A stretch of 34,508 nt of DNA from an uncultured Lachnospiraceae bacterium. Its GTDB lineage: Bacteria; Bacillota; Clostridia; Lachnospirales; Lachnospiraceae. This document shows positions 7,914-19,706 of the stretch, in pieces. A model generated the notes under the pieces. It made no database searches. It was not told the DNA's origin and was given only the letters and a program-made list of their open reading frames with translations. The stretch spans positions 1 through 34,508 of the forward strand of contig CANSPM010000041.1 of the NCBI GenBank assembly GCA_947648875.1, given 5' to 3'. The stretch's first letter is position 1. Each line of letters begins with the position of its first letter. Position numbers and translations under genes: made by a program.

Positions 7914-9266
7914 ATGAACAACATTAAAGAAGATTGGGGAGAAATCAAGGATATTGTGAAAAGAGAGTACAGTCTGTCTGGCATTTCCTTTTCAACCTGG
8001 GTGGAACCTCTACAGATCTACAAAATAGAGGATGATGTGGTGTATATCATTATTCCCTCCGACCAGGCGCAGGCTCTCAGTTATATTTCCAGCAAATATA
8101 AAAGTTTTTTTCAGGTTACGATCTCGGAGATGTACGACCATATCTATGATGTGGAATTTATTTTGGAGTCTGACATTCCCAGGGAAGATGTCATAGAGGA
8201 TGAATCGGCCTATTATAACACAGAAAATGAAAATAATACCCTGAACCCAAAGTACAAATTTGATACCTTCGTGGTGGGCAGTAATAACAAATTTGCCCAT
8301 TCCGCTTCCCTGGCTGTGGCGGAGTCTCCGGGAAAAACTTACAATCCTCTGTATCTCTATGGAGGAGCCGGATTAGGCAAAACCCACCTGATGCACTCCA
8401 TTGGGCATTTTATCCTGGAACAGAACCCAAATACCAAAGTACTCTATGTAACCAGCGAGGAATTTACCAATGAAGTGATTGAATCCATCCGAAACGGTAA
8501 TGCCGCCGTTATGACCAGGCTTCGCGAAAAGTACAGAACTGTGGATGTGCTGATGGTAGACGATGTACAGTTTATTATAGGTAAAGAAAGTACACAGGAA
8601 GAATTTTTCCACACCTTCAATGTACTGCATTCTGCGGGAAAACAGATCATTTTATCCTCGGACAAGCCGCCCAAAGAGATGGAAACCCTGGAAGAGCGCT
8701 TCCGTTCCCGTTTTGAATGGGGGCTGATTGCCGACATCCAGCCTCCTGATTATGAAACCCGCGTAGCAATTTTAAGAAAAAATGCTGAGATATACAACCG
8801 ACAGATCAGCGAAGAAGTAATCGACTACATTGCCTCCAATATCAAGTCCAATATAAGAGAACTGGAAGGCGCATTTAACAAAATTCTCGCCTTTGCCAGA
8901 TCCAACAAGACGGAACTGAATCTGGCGGCCGCCGAGGAAGCCCTGAAAGACGTAATCTATCCGAACAAAGCCAGGGATATCACCCCCACTCTGATCATTA
9001 ACACAGTATCAGAGTACTTTAATGTACGACCAGAGGATGTGGTCTCCAAAAAAAGAAATTCCGAATATGTGCTGCCCAGACAGGTTTCCATGTACCTGTG
9101 CCACATACTGACGGATAACTCTTACGCCCTGATCGGCAAAGCCCTTGGCAAAAAGGATCACACCACCGTCCTGCACGGCTGTAATAAGATTGAGGACGAG
9201 CTTAAAAATAATGAAGAACTGCAAAGCAAGATTGACGCCATACTAAAGAAAATCAACCCGAACTAA
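7914..9266 (+). CDS. dnaA: Chromosomal replication initiator DnaA
   Basis: Binds DnaA boxes and melts oriC. From the chosen start it is 450 residues: domain I (about 1-85), a short acidic linker rich in Glu/Asn (about 86-112), the AAA+ domain with Walker A GGAGLGKTH (150-158) and Walker B VLMVDDVQF, and domain IV ending with the DNA-binding signature DHTTVLHGCNKI. The open frame begins at 7824, but that part is the conserved leader; ATG 7914 has AGAGG five bases upstream and gives the normal DnaA N-terminus. It is first in the dnaA-dnaN-yaaA-recF-gyrB-gyrA block and flanked by both DnaA-box clusters. Confidence 0.97.
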   Translation: MNNIKEDWGEIKDIVKREYSLSGISFSTWVEPLQIYKIEDDVVYIIIPSDQAQALSYISSKYKSFFQVTISEMYDHIYDVEFILESDIPREDVIEDESAYYNTENENNTLNPKYKFDTFVVGSNNKFAHSASLAVAESPGKTYNPLYLYGGAGLGKTHLMHSIGHFILEQNPNTKVLYVTSEEFTNEVIESIRNGNAAVMTRLREKYRTVDVLMVDDVQFIIGKESTQEEFFHTFNVLHSAGKQIILSSDKPPKEMETLEERFRSRFEWGLIADIQPPDYETRVAILRKNAEIYNRQISEEVIDYIASNIKSNIRELEGAFNKILAFARSNKTELNLAAAEEALKDVIYPNKARDITPTLIINTVSEYFNVRPEDVVSKKRNSEYVLPRQVSMYLCHILTDNSYALIGKALGKKDHTTVLHGCNKIEDELKNNEELQSKIDAILKKINPN

Positions 9267-9578
9267 TCCACAGGGGAATGTGTATTACCGGTGAAAAAGA
9301 GATCAGAACTGTTGATAACCCAAAGTACCTTATGAATACCCTTTAAGGTACATGTGAATAAGTCCGAACTTATCCATTACAAAAAGTTTAATTATTCACG
9401 AGATATCCATTCCCTTTTTGACCGATAAATAGTATAATAGAAATAGTTTTGCACATATCAACACCCACTAAGAAGGATATTAAGAAAATATATATAATTA
9501 TATAAGCCTTGCACAGGCGTATGAGCAGGTGTTCTAAGAATGCTTTTGTATTGTGCACAGGAAAGGAGTTTATAAGCT
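9267..9578. other. oriC, second cluster (dnaA-dnaN intergenic)
   Basis: A 312-base gene-free gap. A perfect DnaA box TTATTCACA lies on the minus strand at 9353-9361. Near matches are TAATCCACA at the dnaA stop, TTATCAACA (minus, about 9310) and TTATTCACG (9392-9400). AT-rich stretches at 9380-9400 and 9480-9505 could be the unwinding element. A TATAAT at 9433-9438 is a possible -10 for dnaN, with a poor -35. The inverted GGTAC.../...GTACC pair around 9325-9350 may form a hairpin. Confidence 0.7.
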
Positions 9579-10688
9579 ATGAAACTGATTTGCTCTAAAA
9601 GTAATCTGTTAAGCGGAGTACAGATTGTATCCAAGGCAGTTCCCAACAAAACAACCATGTCCATTCTGGAATGTATTCTTGTGGATGCCACCGAAGGAAG
9701 AATCACTCTCACAGCCAACGATATGGAGATGGGGATAGAGACTGTTATTGAGGGAGAAATCGTGGAAAAAGGAATTATAGCTCTGGACGCCAAGATTTTT
9801 CTGGAAATAGTACGCAAACTGCCGGATAATAACATTACGATTCAGACAGATGAGACATACAAGACAACCATAACCTGTGAAAAGGCAAAATTTAATATTA
9901 TGGGCAAATCAGGAGAAGATTTTTCCTACCTGCCGACGGTTGAGAGGGAAGAAAGTATCACAGTCTCACAGTTTACCCTGAAAGAAGTCGTAAGACAGAC
10001 TATTTTTTCTATTTCTGATAATGATAATAATAAATTAATGAGTGGAGAACTTTTTGACATACAGGGAAATGAACTGAAAGTAGTCTCCTTGGACGGCCAC
10101 CGCATATCAATTCGAAAGATTGCTCTAAAGGAGGAATATGCACAGAGAAAAGTGGTTGTACCGGGGAAAACGCTAAATGAAATCAGCAAGATTCTCTCAG
10201 GCGATACGGAAAAGAATGTAAATATTTTCTTTACCTCCAAACACATTATCTTTGAGTTTGACGAGACTACCGTGGTTTCCAGGCTCATTGAGGGAGAGTA
10301 TTTCAGAATTGAACAGATGCTTTCCAGCGATTATGAGACCAGAGTAAAAATCAATAAAAAAGAACTGCTGAATTGTATTGACAGAGCTACCCTGTTGGTG
10401 AAAGAAGGAGACAAGAAGCCCATTATCATCAATATCACCGACGAGGGCATGGAACTGAAGATCAACTCCGCTCTGGGCAGCATGAATGAGGAGATTGACA
10501 TTACCAAGAATGGTAAAGATCTGATGATCGGCTTTAATCCTAAGTTTTTGATTGACGCTTTGCGGGTGATCGACGACGAACAGGTAGACCTGTATATGGT
10601 CAACCCCAAGGCGCCTTGTCTGATCAAAGATGAAGAGGAGAGTTACATTTACCTGATTCTGCCGGTGAATTTTACCACAGTCAATTAA
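9579..10688 (+). CDS. dnaN: DNA polymerase III subunit beta (sliding clamp)
   Basis: Ring-shaped processivity clamp. The 369 residues show the three-fold clamp repeat and family landmarks (MKLICSKSNL at the start, LPDNNITI, SGELFDI, SLDGHRISIRK, and the C-terminal LILPVNFTTVN that forms the peptide-binding pocket edge). The ribosome site GGAAAGGAG is ten bases before the ATG. It lies in the standard place after dnaA and before yaaA/recF. Confidence 0.97.
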   Translation: MKLICSKSNLLSGVQIVSKAVPNKTTMSILECILVDATEGRITLTANDMEMGIETVIEGEIVEKGIIALDAKIFLEIVRKLPDNNITIQTDETYKTTITCEKAKFNIMGKSGEDFSYLPTVEREESITVSQFTLKEVVRQTIFSISDNDNNKLMSGELFDIQGNELKVVSLDGHRISIRKIALKEEYAQRKVVVPGKTLNEISKILSGDTEKNVNIFFTSKHIIFEFDETTVVSRLIEGEYFRIEQMLSSDYETRVKINKKELLNCIDRATLLVKEGDKKPIIINITDEGMELKINSALGSMNEEIDITKNGKDLMIGFNPKFLIDALRVIDDEQVDLYMVNPKAPCLIKDEEESYIYLILPVNFTTVN

Positions 10689-10713
10689 GGGCAGAGATGG
10701 AGACTGGAAGACT

Positions 10714-10932
10714 ATGTTAAAACTGACAATAAAAGATGATTTTATTAAACTGGGACAGGCCATGAAACTGGCTGACCTGGTGGACAGCGGGGTGGAAGCC
10801 AAGCTGGTGATCCAGGACGGGCAGGTTTCTGTGAACGGAGAAGTGGAATTGCAGAGAGGCAGAAAGCTCCGTGACGGGGATATTTTTGAATTTGAAGGGG
10901 CACAGGTAAAGATTGTGTCCCGGGAAAAATAA
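10714..10932 (+). CDS. yaaA: S4-domain RNA-binding protein YaaA
   Basis: Seventy-two residues forming a single S4-like RNA-binding domain: FIKLGQAMKLADLVDSG, then a VNGEVELQRGRKLRDGD core. This small protein sits between dnaN and recF in most Firmicutes (YaaA of B. subtilis) and is tied to ribosome assembly in that species. It starts 25 bases after dnaN and ends 17 bases before recF, so it is cotranscribed and probably translationally linked. Confidence 0.92.
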   Translation: MLKLTIKDDFIKLGQAMKLADLVDSGVEAKLVIQDGQVSVNGEVELQRGRKLRDGDIFEFEGAQVKIVSREK

Positions 10933-10949
10933 AGGTATTGGAGCAGACT

Positions 10950-14284
<3,335 letters not shown>

Positions 14285-14323
14285 AAGATTCATACGCGGA
14301 TATCTGGTCTGAATCAAACCGAA

Positions 14324-14421
14324 CATCCAAATACCGATTGGTGTAAAACCGCAGGCATAGCGGTAGTTGACTTGTCAAAGTAGTTGACTTGTCAACTACC
14401 AGTATGCAGGAAAGAGGAAAT
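14324..14421 (+). promoter_or_regulatory. Conserved structured leader of gyrA, expanded
   Basis: Fourth copy. Block CATCCAAATACCGATTGGTG (14324-14343) is identical to that of yidC. The second hairpin ACCGC/GCGGT (14348-14364) is shorter. A 38-base insertion follows (about 14363-14400) with two tandem copies of TAGTTGACTTGTCAA. GGTAGTTGAC (14362-14371) can pair over ten bases with GTCAACTACC (14391-14400), which competes with the ACCGC/GCGGT stem. The tail GTATGCAGGAAAGAGG holds the gyrA ribosome site. Confidence 0.7.
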
Positions 14422-17049
14422 ATGCAAGACGATATATTTGACAATGTTCAGGAAGTGGACAAGATACAGGAAGTGGATCTCAAGGAGAAGATGGAGACTT
14501 TCTATATTGATTACGCGATGAGTGTAATCGCCTCCAGAGCGCTTCCTGATGTCAGAGATGGTCTCAAGCCGGTTCAGAGAAGAGTCCTGTATTCTATGAT
14601 TGAATTGAATAACGGTCCCGATAAGCCTCATCGTAAGTGTGCCCGTATTGTGGGTGACACCATGGGTAAATATCACCCCCATGGTGACAGTTCCATTTAC
14701 GGCGCCCTAGTGAATATGGCACAGGACTGGAATATGCGGTACACTTTGGTGGACGGCCATGGTAATTTTGGTTCCATGGACGGAGACGGCGCTGCGGCCA
14801 TGCGATACACGGAGGCCAGATTGTCCAAGATTTCCATGGAACTTTTGGCTGACATCAATAAAGATACGGTGGATTTTGTTCCCAACTTTGACGATACGGA
14901 GAAAGAACCTGTCGTTTTGCCCAGTCGGTATCCCAATTTGCTGGTAAATGGTACCACAGGTATAGCGGTAGGCATGGCCACCAATATTCCGCCTCACAAT
15001 CTGCGTGAGGTGGTCAAGGCAGTGATTCAAATCATTGACAATCGGGTGGAAGAAAACAGAGATACCACCATTGATGAGGTGTTGGACATTATCAAGGCTC
15101 CTGATTTTCCCACGGGCGGCTTAATACTTGGCACCAGGGGATGTGATGAGGCATATCGCACGGGAAGGGGAAAGATACGTGTCCGCGCAGTGACGGACAT
15201 AGAGACTCTGCCCAGCGGAAAGAGCCAGATCATCGTGACAGAATTGCCTTATATGGTAAATAAGGCCAATCTGATTGTAAAGATTGCTGAACTTGTAAAA
15301 TTGAAAAAGATAGACGGCATTACGGATATCCGGGATGAATCCAACAGGGAAGGGATCCGGGTGGTAATAGAACTGCGCCGGGACGCCAATTCCAATGTGA
15401 TTCTGAATCAGCTGTACAAACATACGCAATTGCAGGATACCTTTGGTGTGATTATGTTGGCTCTTGTAAATAATGAACCAAAGGTTATGAATCTTTTGGA
15501 GATGCTGACATATTATCTTAAGCATCAGGAGGAAGTAGTTACCCGGAGAACCAGGTATGATCTGAACAAGGCCGAAGAGAGAGATCATATTTTGCAGGGT
15601 CTGCTGAAAGCGCTTGACTTTATAGATGAAGTGATCTCCATTATCCGCAGCAGTCAAAATACCCAGATTGCCAAGGAGCGCCTGATTGAGCGGTTTGAGT
15701 TGTCAGAGATACAGGCACAGGCCATAGTGGATATGCGTCTGCGGGCTCTGACAGGTTTGGAGAGAGAAAAGCTGGAGGCTGAACATGCGGAATTACAGCA
15801 GAAGATCAAGGAGTATAAGGCGATTTTGGCGGATGAAAAATTGCTGCTGGGAGTGATCAGACAGGAAATAACTGCAATAGCGGATAAATATGGTGATGAC
15901 AGAAGAAGTAAAATTACTTATGATATTACGGACATTTCCATGGAGGACATGATTCCCCACGACAATACCATTATTGCCATGACCAGCCTGGGCTATATAA
16001 AGCGTATGACTGTGGACAATTTCAAATCCCAGAACCGCGGCGGCAAAGGCATCAAGGGAATGCAAACCATAGAGGACGATTATATAGAAGATCTGTTGAT
16101 AACCAGTACGCATCACTATCTGCATTTCTTCACCAATCTTGGCAGAGTATATCGTTTGAAAGCCTATGAGATTCCGGAGGCCAGCAGGACGGCCAGAGGG
16201 ACCGCTATTGTAAATCTGCTGCAGCTGTTTCCGGGGGAGAAAATTACCGCTATGATTCCCATAAGAGAATACAGCCGGGAGAAAAATCTCTTTATGGTGA
16301 CAAAAGGAGGGATTGTCAAGAAGACTTCTCTGGATGAATTTTCCAATATCCGTAAGAATGGCCTGGTAGCCATCAATCTGCGGGAGGAGGATGAACTGAT
16401 TGAAGTCAAGGCCACCGACGCTTCCAGTGAGGTCTTCCTGGTGACCAGACAGGGTATGTGTATTCGCTTTAAGGAGACGGATGTAAGAAATACGGGCCGT
16501 GCCTCCATGGGTGTGATTGGCATGAATCTGTCTGATCAGGACGAAATTGTGGGAATGCAGTTACAGAGCCAGGGTGATTCTTTGCTGATTGTCTCTGAGA
16601 ACGGCATGGGCAAGAGAACTTATCTCGATGAGTTCAATGTTCAGCACAGGGGCGGAAAAGGGATTAAATGCTATAAGATTACAGAGAAAACAGGGGATGT
16701 AATCGGAGTAAAAGCTGTCAATGACGACAATGAAATCATGATGATCACCACTGCCGGTATTATCATTCAGCTGCGTATGGAAGATGTATCAACTTTGAGC
16801 AGGATTACTTCCGGCGTAAAACTGATTCAGCTGGAAAAGAACAATAAGGTAGCCCAGATTGCCAAGGTAAGAGAAAAGATTTCCAATGGGGATCAGGAAT
16901 TCAGTGATGTAAATGATGCCTTGGAAGAAATCCTGGAGGAAAGTCTGGAAGATTTTTCTGAGAATGTTACAGAGGAAAGTTTAAAGGATTTCTCTGACAA
17001 CAGTTTGGAGGAAAATCCGGAAGAGCCGTCTGAAAACACACAGGAATAA
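14422..17049 (+). CDS. gyrA: DNA gyrase subunit A
   Basis: DNA cleavage and strand-passage subunit. The 875 residues include the winged-helix core with catalytic Arg128-Tyr129 ([10 protein letters not shown]), the quinolone region [12 protein letters not shown] (83-94), and a C-terminal beta-pinwheel with a GyrA box [10 protein letters not shown]. The position matching E. coli Asp87 is Gly94. The last 60 or so residues are a highly acidic tail with imperfect repeats ([30 protein letters not shown]). The start is the ATG at 14422 with AGAGG four bases upstream; the 11 codons before it in frame belong to the leader. A terminator follows at 17091-17134. Confidence 0.96.
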   Translation: MQDDIFDNVQEVDKIQEVDLKEKMETFYIDYAMSVIASRALPDVRDGLKPVQRRVLYSMIELNNGPDKPHRKCARIVGDTMGKYHPHGDSSIYGALVNMAQDWNMRYTLVDGHGNFGSMDGDGAAAMRYTEARLSKISMELLADINKDTVDFVPNFDDTEKEPVVLPSRYPNLLVNGTTGIAVGMATNIPPHNLREVVKAVIQIIDNRVEENRDTTIDEVLDIIKAPDFPTGGLILGTRGCDEAYRTGRGKIRVRAVTDIETLPSGKSQIIVTELPYMVNKANLIVKIAELVKLKKIDGITDIRDESNREGIRVVIELRRDANSNVILNQLYKHTQLQDTFGVIMLALVNNEPKVMNLLEMLTYYLKHQEEVVTRRTRYDLNKAEERDHILQGLLKALDFIDEVISIIRSSQNTQIAKERLIERFELSEIQAQAIVDMRLRALTGLEREKLEAEHAELQQKIKEYKAILADEKLLLGVIRQEITAIADKYGDDRRSKITYDITDISMEDMIPHDNTIIAMTSLGYIKRMTVDNFKSQNRGGKGIKGMQTIEDDYIEDLLITSTHHYLHFFTNLGRVYRLKAYEIPEASRTARGTAIVNLLQLFPGEKITAMIPIREYSREKNLFMVTKGGIVKKTSLDEFSNIRKNGLVAINLREEDELIEVKATDASSEVFLVTRQGMCIRFKETDVRNTGRASMGVIGMNLSDQDEIVGMQLQSQGDSLLIVSENGMGKRTYLDEFNVQHRGGKGIKCYKITEKTGDVIGVKAVNDDNEIMMITTAGIIIQLRMEDVSTLSRITSGVKLIQLEKNNKVAQIAKVREKISNGDQEFSDVNDALEEILEESLEDFSENVTEESLKDFSDNSLEENPEEPSENTQE

Positions 17050-17090
17050 AATCTGAAGGAATTATCTGAGATAAAATAAAAAATTGGAAA

Positions 17091-17134
17091 CCGGAAGATT
17101 GAGCGTAAACAAAGGATCAGTCTTCCGGCGTTTT
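17091..17134 (+). terminator. Terminator after gyrA
   Basis: CCGGAAGATTGA (17091-17102) pairs with TCAGTCTTCCGG (17117-17128) over 12 bp with one G-U pair, and TTTT follows at 17131. It ends the dnaA-gyrA block. Confidence 0.8.
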
Positions 17135-17193
17135 ATCTAACCGCATTTAGCGGTGGATTTTTACAAAAAAGTACTTTTCTTTTTATGTAAATG

Positions 17194-17202
17194 TGCTATA
17201 AT
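17194..17202 (+). promoter_or_regulatory. Extended -10 promoter of the antiporter gene
   Basis: TGCTATAAT is a perfect TATAAT with the TGn extension. No good -35 is seen, as is usual for extended -10 promoters. The leader that follows (17205-17297) contains TTGGTGCAGG, a CTTATT/AATAAG stem and the tail AAGCAGGAAAGAGGTAA, which resembles the dnaA/gyrA/gyrB leader tail. Confidence 0.6.
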
Positions 17203-17297
17203 CTGTCTTTGGTGCAGGTTGAAATCTCTGATTTTAGACTGCTTATTATGGCAATAAGTCAGAAAATATCTGGCTTAAGCAGGAAAGAGGTAAGGTC

Positions 17298-18482
17298 ATG
17301 GAAGCGTATAATGTGTTTAAAGATCTGGCAATTATAATCATATTTGCCAAAATATTTGGTATTCTGGCCCGTAGGCTTAAGGCTCCACAAGTGGTGGGTG
17401 AGATCATCGCGGGGCTGATTATAGGTCCCAGTATATTGGGTCTGGTACAGCAGACGGATTTTCTGGTGCAGATGGCCGAAATCGGTGTGGTATTATTGAT
17501 GTTTTCCGCCGGTCTGGAAACAGACTTGAAAGAATTGTTGAAAACGGGACCCATTGCTCTATTGATCGCGTGCTGCGGCGTTTTCATACCCTTGATTGGA
17601 GGTACGCTGCTCTATATGGGCTTTTATGGCGCGGCACCCTGGGGCAGTGAAAATTTTTATAAGGCCGTTTTCATCGGTGTGATTATGACGGCCACAAGCG
17701 TGAGCATCACAGTGGAATCTCTGCGGGAGATGGGGAAGCTGAAGGGAAAAGTCGGCACCACCATTCTCAGCGCAGCCATTATAGACGATGTGATTGGCAT
17801 CATTGTACTGACCTTTGTGATTGGTTTTAAGAACCCCCAGTCCAATCCGGGAAAGGTAGTGATATCCACAATTCTGTTTTTTATCTTTGCTTTTATTGTG
17901 GGTACATTGTTTTATAAACTTTTCGCATACATAGACAATAAATATCCTCACACCAGAAGGATTCCCATTATGAGTCTCGCACTTTGTTTCTTCTTTGCCT
18001 ACGCGGCGGAGAAATTCTTTGGGATTGCGGATATTACAGGCGCATATGTGGCCGGTATTGTTCTCTGTTCCGTGCGGGATTCCAAATATATAGAAGAGAA
18101 AATGGAAGTCAATTCCTATATACTTTTCGGACCGGTATTTTTTGCCAGTATAGGCTTGAAAACAAATATTGAAAATATAGACGCAAGTATACTGCTTTTC
18201 TCGATAGGATTTGTGCTTGTGGCTCTGGTTACAAAGATTATAGGCTGTGGCCTGATGGCAAAGTTATGCAGATTTAACGGCATGGATTCCCTGAAAATTG
18301 GGGTGGGAATGATGACTCGGGGAGAGGTGGCTCTGATCGTGGCACAGAAGGGGCTGTCTGTGGGTCTGCTGACACCGGTATATTTCACTGCGGTGATCCT
18401 GTTGATAATTGTGTCCAGCATATCCACACCAATTCTTTTGAAAATATTGTATGCCAGGGATAAAGGCGAAGCGGCGGCGTAG
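17298..18482 (+). CDS. CPA2-family cation:proton antiporter
   Basis: Integral membrane protein of 394 residues with about a dozen hydrophobic segments from end to end and no C-terminal TrkA-N domain. It fits the Na+/H+ exchanger domain of the CPA2 group (NapA/GerN/KefB-like). The ion-binding double aspartate is visible in AAIIDDVIGIIVL (Asp163-Asp164), and the unwound-helix counterpart is near MTATSVSITVESLREMGKL (130-148). The substrate (Na+ or K+) cannot be decided from sequence; the DD pair favours electrogenic Na+/H+ exchange. The ribosome site AGAGGT is about six bases before ATG 17298. The next gene starts 19 bases after its stop and is probably cotranscribed. Confidence 0.88.
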   Translation: MEAYNVFKDLAIIIIFAKIFGILARRLKAPQVVGEIIAGLIIGPSILGLVQQTDFLVQMAEIGVVLLMFSAGLETDLKELLKTGPIALLIACCGVFIPLIGGTLLYMGFYGAAPWGSENFYKAVFIGVIMTATSVSITVESLREMGKLKGKVGTTILSAAIIDDVIGIIVLTFVIGFKNPQSNPGKVVISTILFFIFAFIVGTLFYKLFAYIDNKYPHTRRIPIMSLALCFFFAYAAEKFFGIADITGAYVAGIVLCSVRDSKYIEEKMEVNSYILFGPVFFASIGLKTNIENIDASILLFSIGFVLVALVTKIIGCGLMAKLCRFNGMDSLKIGVGMMTRGEVALIVAQKGLSVGLLTPVYFTAVILLIIVSSISTPILLKILYARDKGEAAA

Positions 18483-18501
18483 GCGGAAGACAGAGGCGGA
18501 T

Positions 18502-19251
18502 ATGGATACAGGGAAGCAGAGACTTCTGGAAGTCAGAGATAAGCTGTTGGGTGAGGAAAGGCTGCGGGCCAGTATCGGTACTTTATCTGAGAAGACTACC
18601 CATATGATACTGAAAAACTATTATGAGCCCGATGTAGATAAGCAGGAAATTCCCATAGAGGGCTATGTGGCAGATATATTTACAGGACAGGAAATTATTG
18701 AAATTCAGACGGCAGGATTTGGCAAGATGCGGGATAAACTGGAGGCTTTTCTCCCGGAATATCCAGTTACAATTGTTCATCCCATTGCAAAAAAAAAGCG
18801 TTTGATCTGGATTGATCAGGAGACGGGGGCACTCAGCGCTCCCCACAAATCTCCCAAAAAGGGAAGTGCCTATGACGCGTTTCTGGAATTGTATCGGATT
18901 CGGGATTATCTGGCGGACCGGCATTTGAAAGTGAAGCTCCTGTTGATGGAACTGGAGGAATATAAGCTGTTAAACGGTTACGGAAAGGACAGGAAGATTC
19001 GCGCATCCAAATATGATCGCATTCCCATAGATATTATGGAGGAGATTGTAATCGAGAGACCGGAGGATTTAATGCAGTTTGTACCTCTGGAACTGGAAGA
19101 ACCTTTTACAGTGAAGGAATATGCAAAAGCCGCTCATATAAATGACCGTCTGGCCAGTCTGGCTATTAAACTCTATCAATATTTTGGGATGATGGAACAT
19201 ACGGGTAAGAAAGGAAGAGCTTATCTATATGAAATTCGGGATAGAAAATGA
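18502..19251 (+). CDS. Uncharacterised protein, PD-(D/E)xK-like core plus winged-helix-like C-terminus
   Basis: I do not recognise a named family. In the 249 residues, the N-terminal part has GYVADIF followed 8 residues later by IIEIQTAGFGKMRDKL. An Asp then Glu-x-Gln spacing of this kind is seen in PD-(D/E)xK nuclease folds, in particular the CoiA-like version with EIQ. A basic segment (AKKKRLIW) follows. The last 45 or so residues (PFTVKEYAKAAHINDRLASL and after) look like a winged helix. There is no signal peptide or membrane segment. ATG 18502 has AGAGG five bases upstream; the open frame from 18451 overlaps the antiporter and is not used. Nuclease function is an inference. Confidence 0.6.
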   Translation: MDTGKQRLLEVRDKLLGEERLRASIGTLSEKTTHMILKNYYEPDVDKQEIPIEGYVADIFTGQEIIEIQTAGFGKMRDKLEAFLPEYPVTIVHPIAKKKRLIWIDQETGALSAPHKSPKKGSAYDAFLELYRIRDYLADRHLKVKLLLMELEEYKLLNGYGKDRKIRASKYDRIPIDIMEEIVIERPEDLMQFVPLELEEPFTVKEYAKAAHINDRLASLAIKLYQYFGMMEHTGKKGRAYLYEIRDRK

Positions 19252-19258
19252 TCAATAC

Positions 19259-19287
19259 TTGCATTTATGTTATGAGTGTGGTACACT
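19259..19287 (+). promoter_or_regulatory. Candidate promoter of the cobalamin riboswitch transcript
   Basis: TTGCAT (19259-19264) and TACACT (19282-19287) are 17 bases apart, with a TGG extension before the -10. It lies about 25 bases before the aptamer. Confidence 0.45.
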
Positions 19288-19311
19288 TTTCAGTGCATAA
19301 AGGAAATAGAG

Positions 19312-19545
19312 AAGCATTACAGGTGTCGGATTTAAGAATAATCTCTTAAGATCCGGTGAAAAGGGAAGCAGGTGGAAATCCTGCACGAACTCGTCGCTGT
19401 AAGGAAGGAGTTTTTCTCCCCGATTGATTTTCATCTTTATGTCTGGAGAATCAGTTGGAAAATCATTGAAGTTATCCGATGGGCATACTTTGAGAAGACG
19501 GAGAAAAGCAAAGAGATCCAAGTCAGAAGACCTGCCTGTGGTGGT
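19312..19545 (+). promoter_or_regulatory. Cobalamin (B12) riboswitch aptamer
   Basis: The hallmark B12 box is present as AAGTCAGAAGACCTGCC (19520-19536), one of the most conserved parts of the class. Upstream are ACAGGTG (19319-19325), GGTGAAAAGGGAAGCAGGTG (about 19356-19374) and AATCCTGCACGA, all in the family's order. ACAGG near 19319 can close with CCTGT near 19535. The aptamer is large because of an extended peripheral region at about 19400-19510. A strong intrinsic terminator follows, so ligand binding should stop transcription. Ends are approximate. Confidence 0.9.
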
Positions 19546-19622
19546 ACTGTAAGACCACGAGTAACTGGTTAGTACATGAGAAAGTGTGGAGTTTTTTTCA
19601 CATATGCTTTTTGTGCGCGCAG

Positions 19623-19664
19623 ACCTGTTGCTGAAAGTATAACCTTTCATGCAACAGGTTTTTT
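19623..19664 (+). terminator. Riboswitch-controlled intrinsic terminator
   Basis: ACCTGTTGC (19623-19631) pairs with GCAACAGGT (19651-19659), and TGAAAG with CTTTCA inside it, a 15-bp stem with one bulge. TTTTTT follows. It lies between the cobalamin aptamer and the DUF4430 gene and is the likely expression platform. Confidence 0.88.
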
Positions 19665-19706
19665 GTCTTTTTTTATGCAAAAATAATAAAAAAGGAGTCA
19701 GAAAAA

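Noticed and set aside
9418..9438. TTGACC and TATAAT as a dnaN promoter
   Set aside because: The two boxes are only 9 bases apart, too close for a sigma-A promoter; only the -10 may be real.
14362..14400. TTGACT repeats in the gyrA leader as -35 boxes
   Set aside because: No -10 hexamer lies 16-18 bases downstream before the start codon, and the palindromic pairing explains them better.
14389..14421. Upstream TTG start for gyrA
   Set aside because: The extra residues are encoded by the leader RNA tail; ATG 14422 has AGAGG at the right distance.
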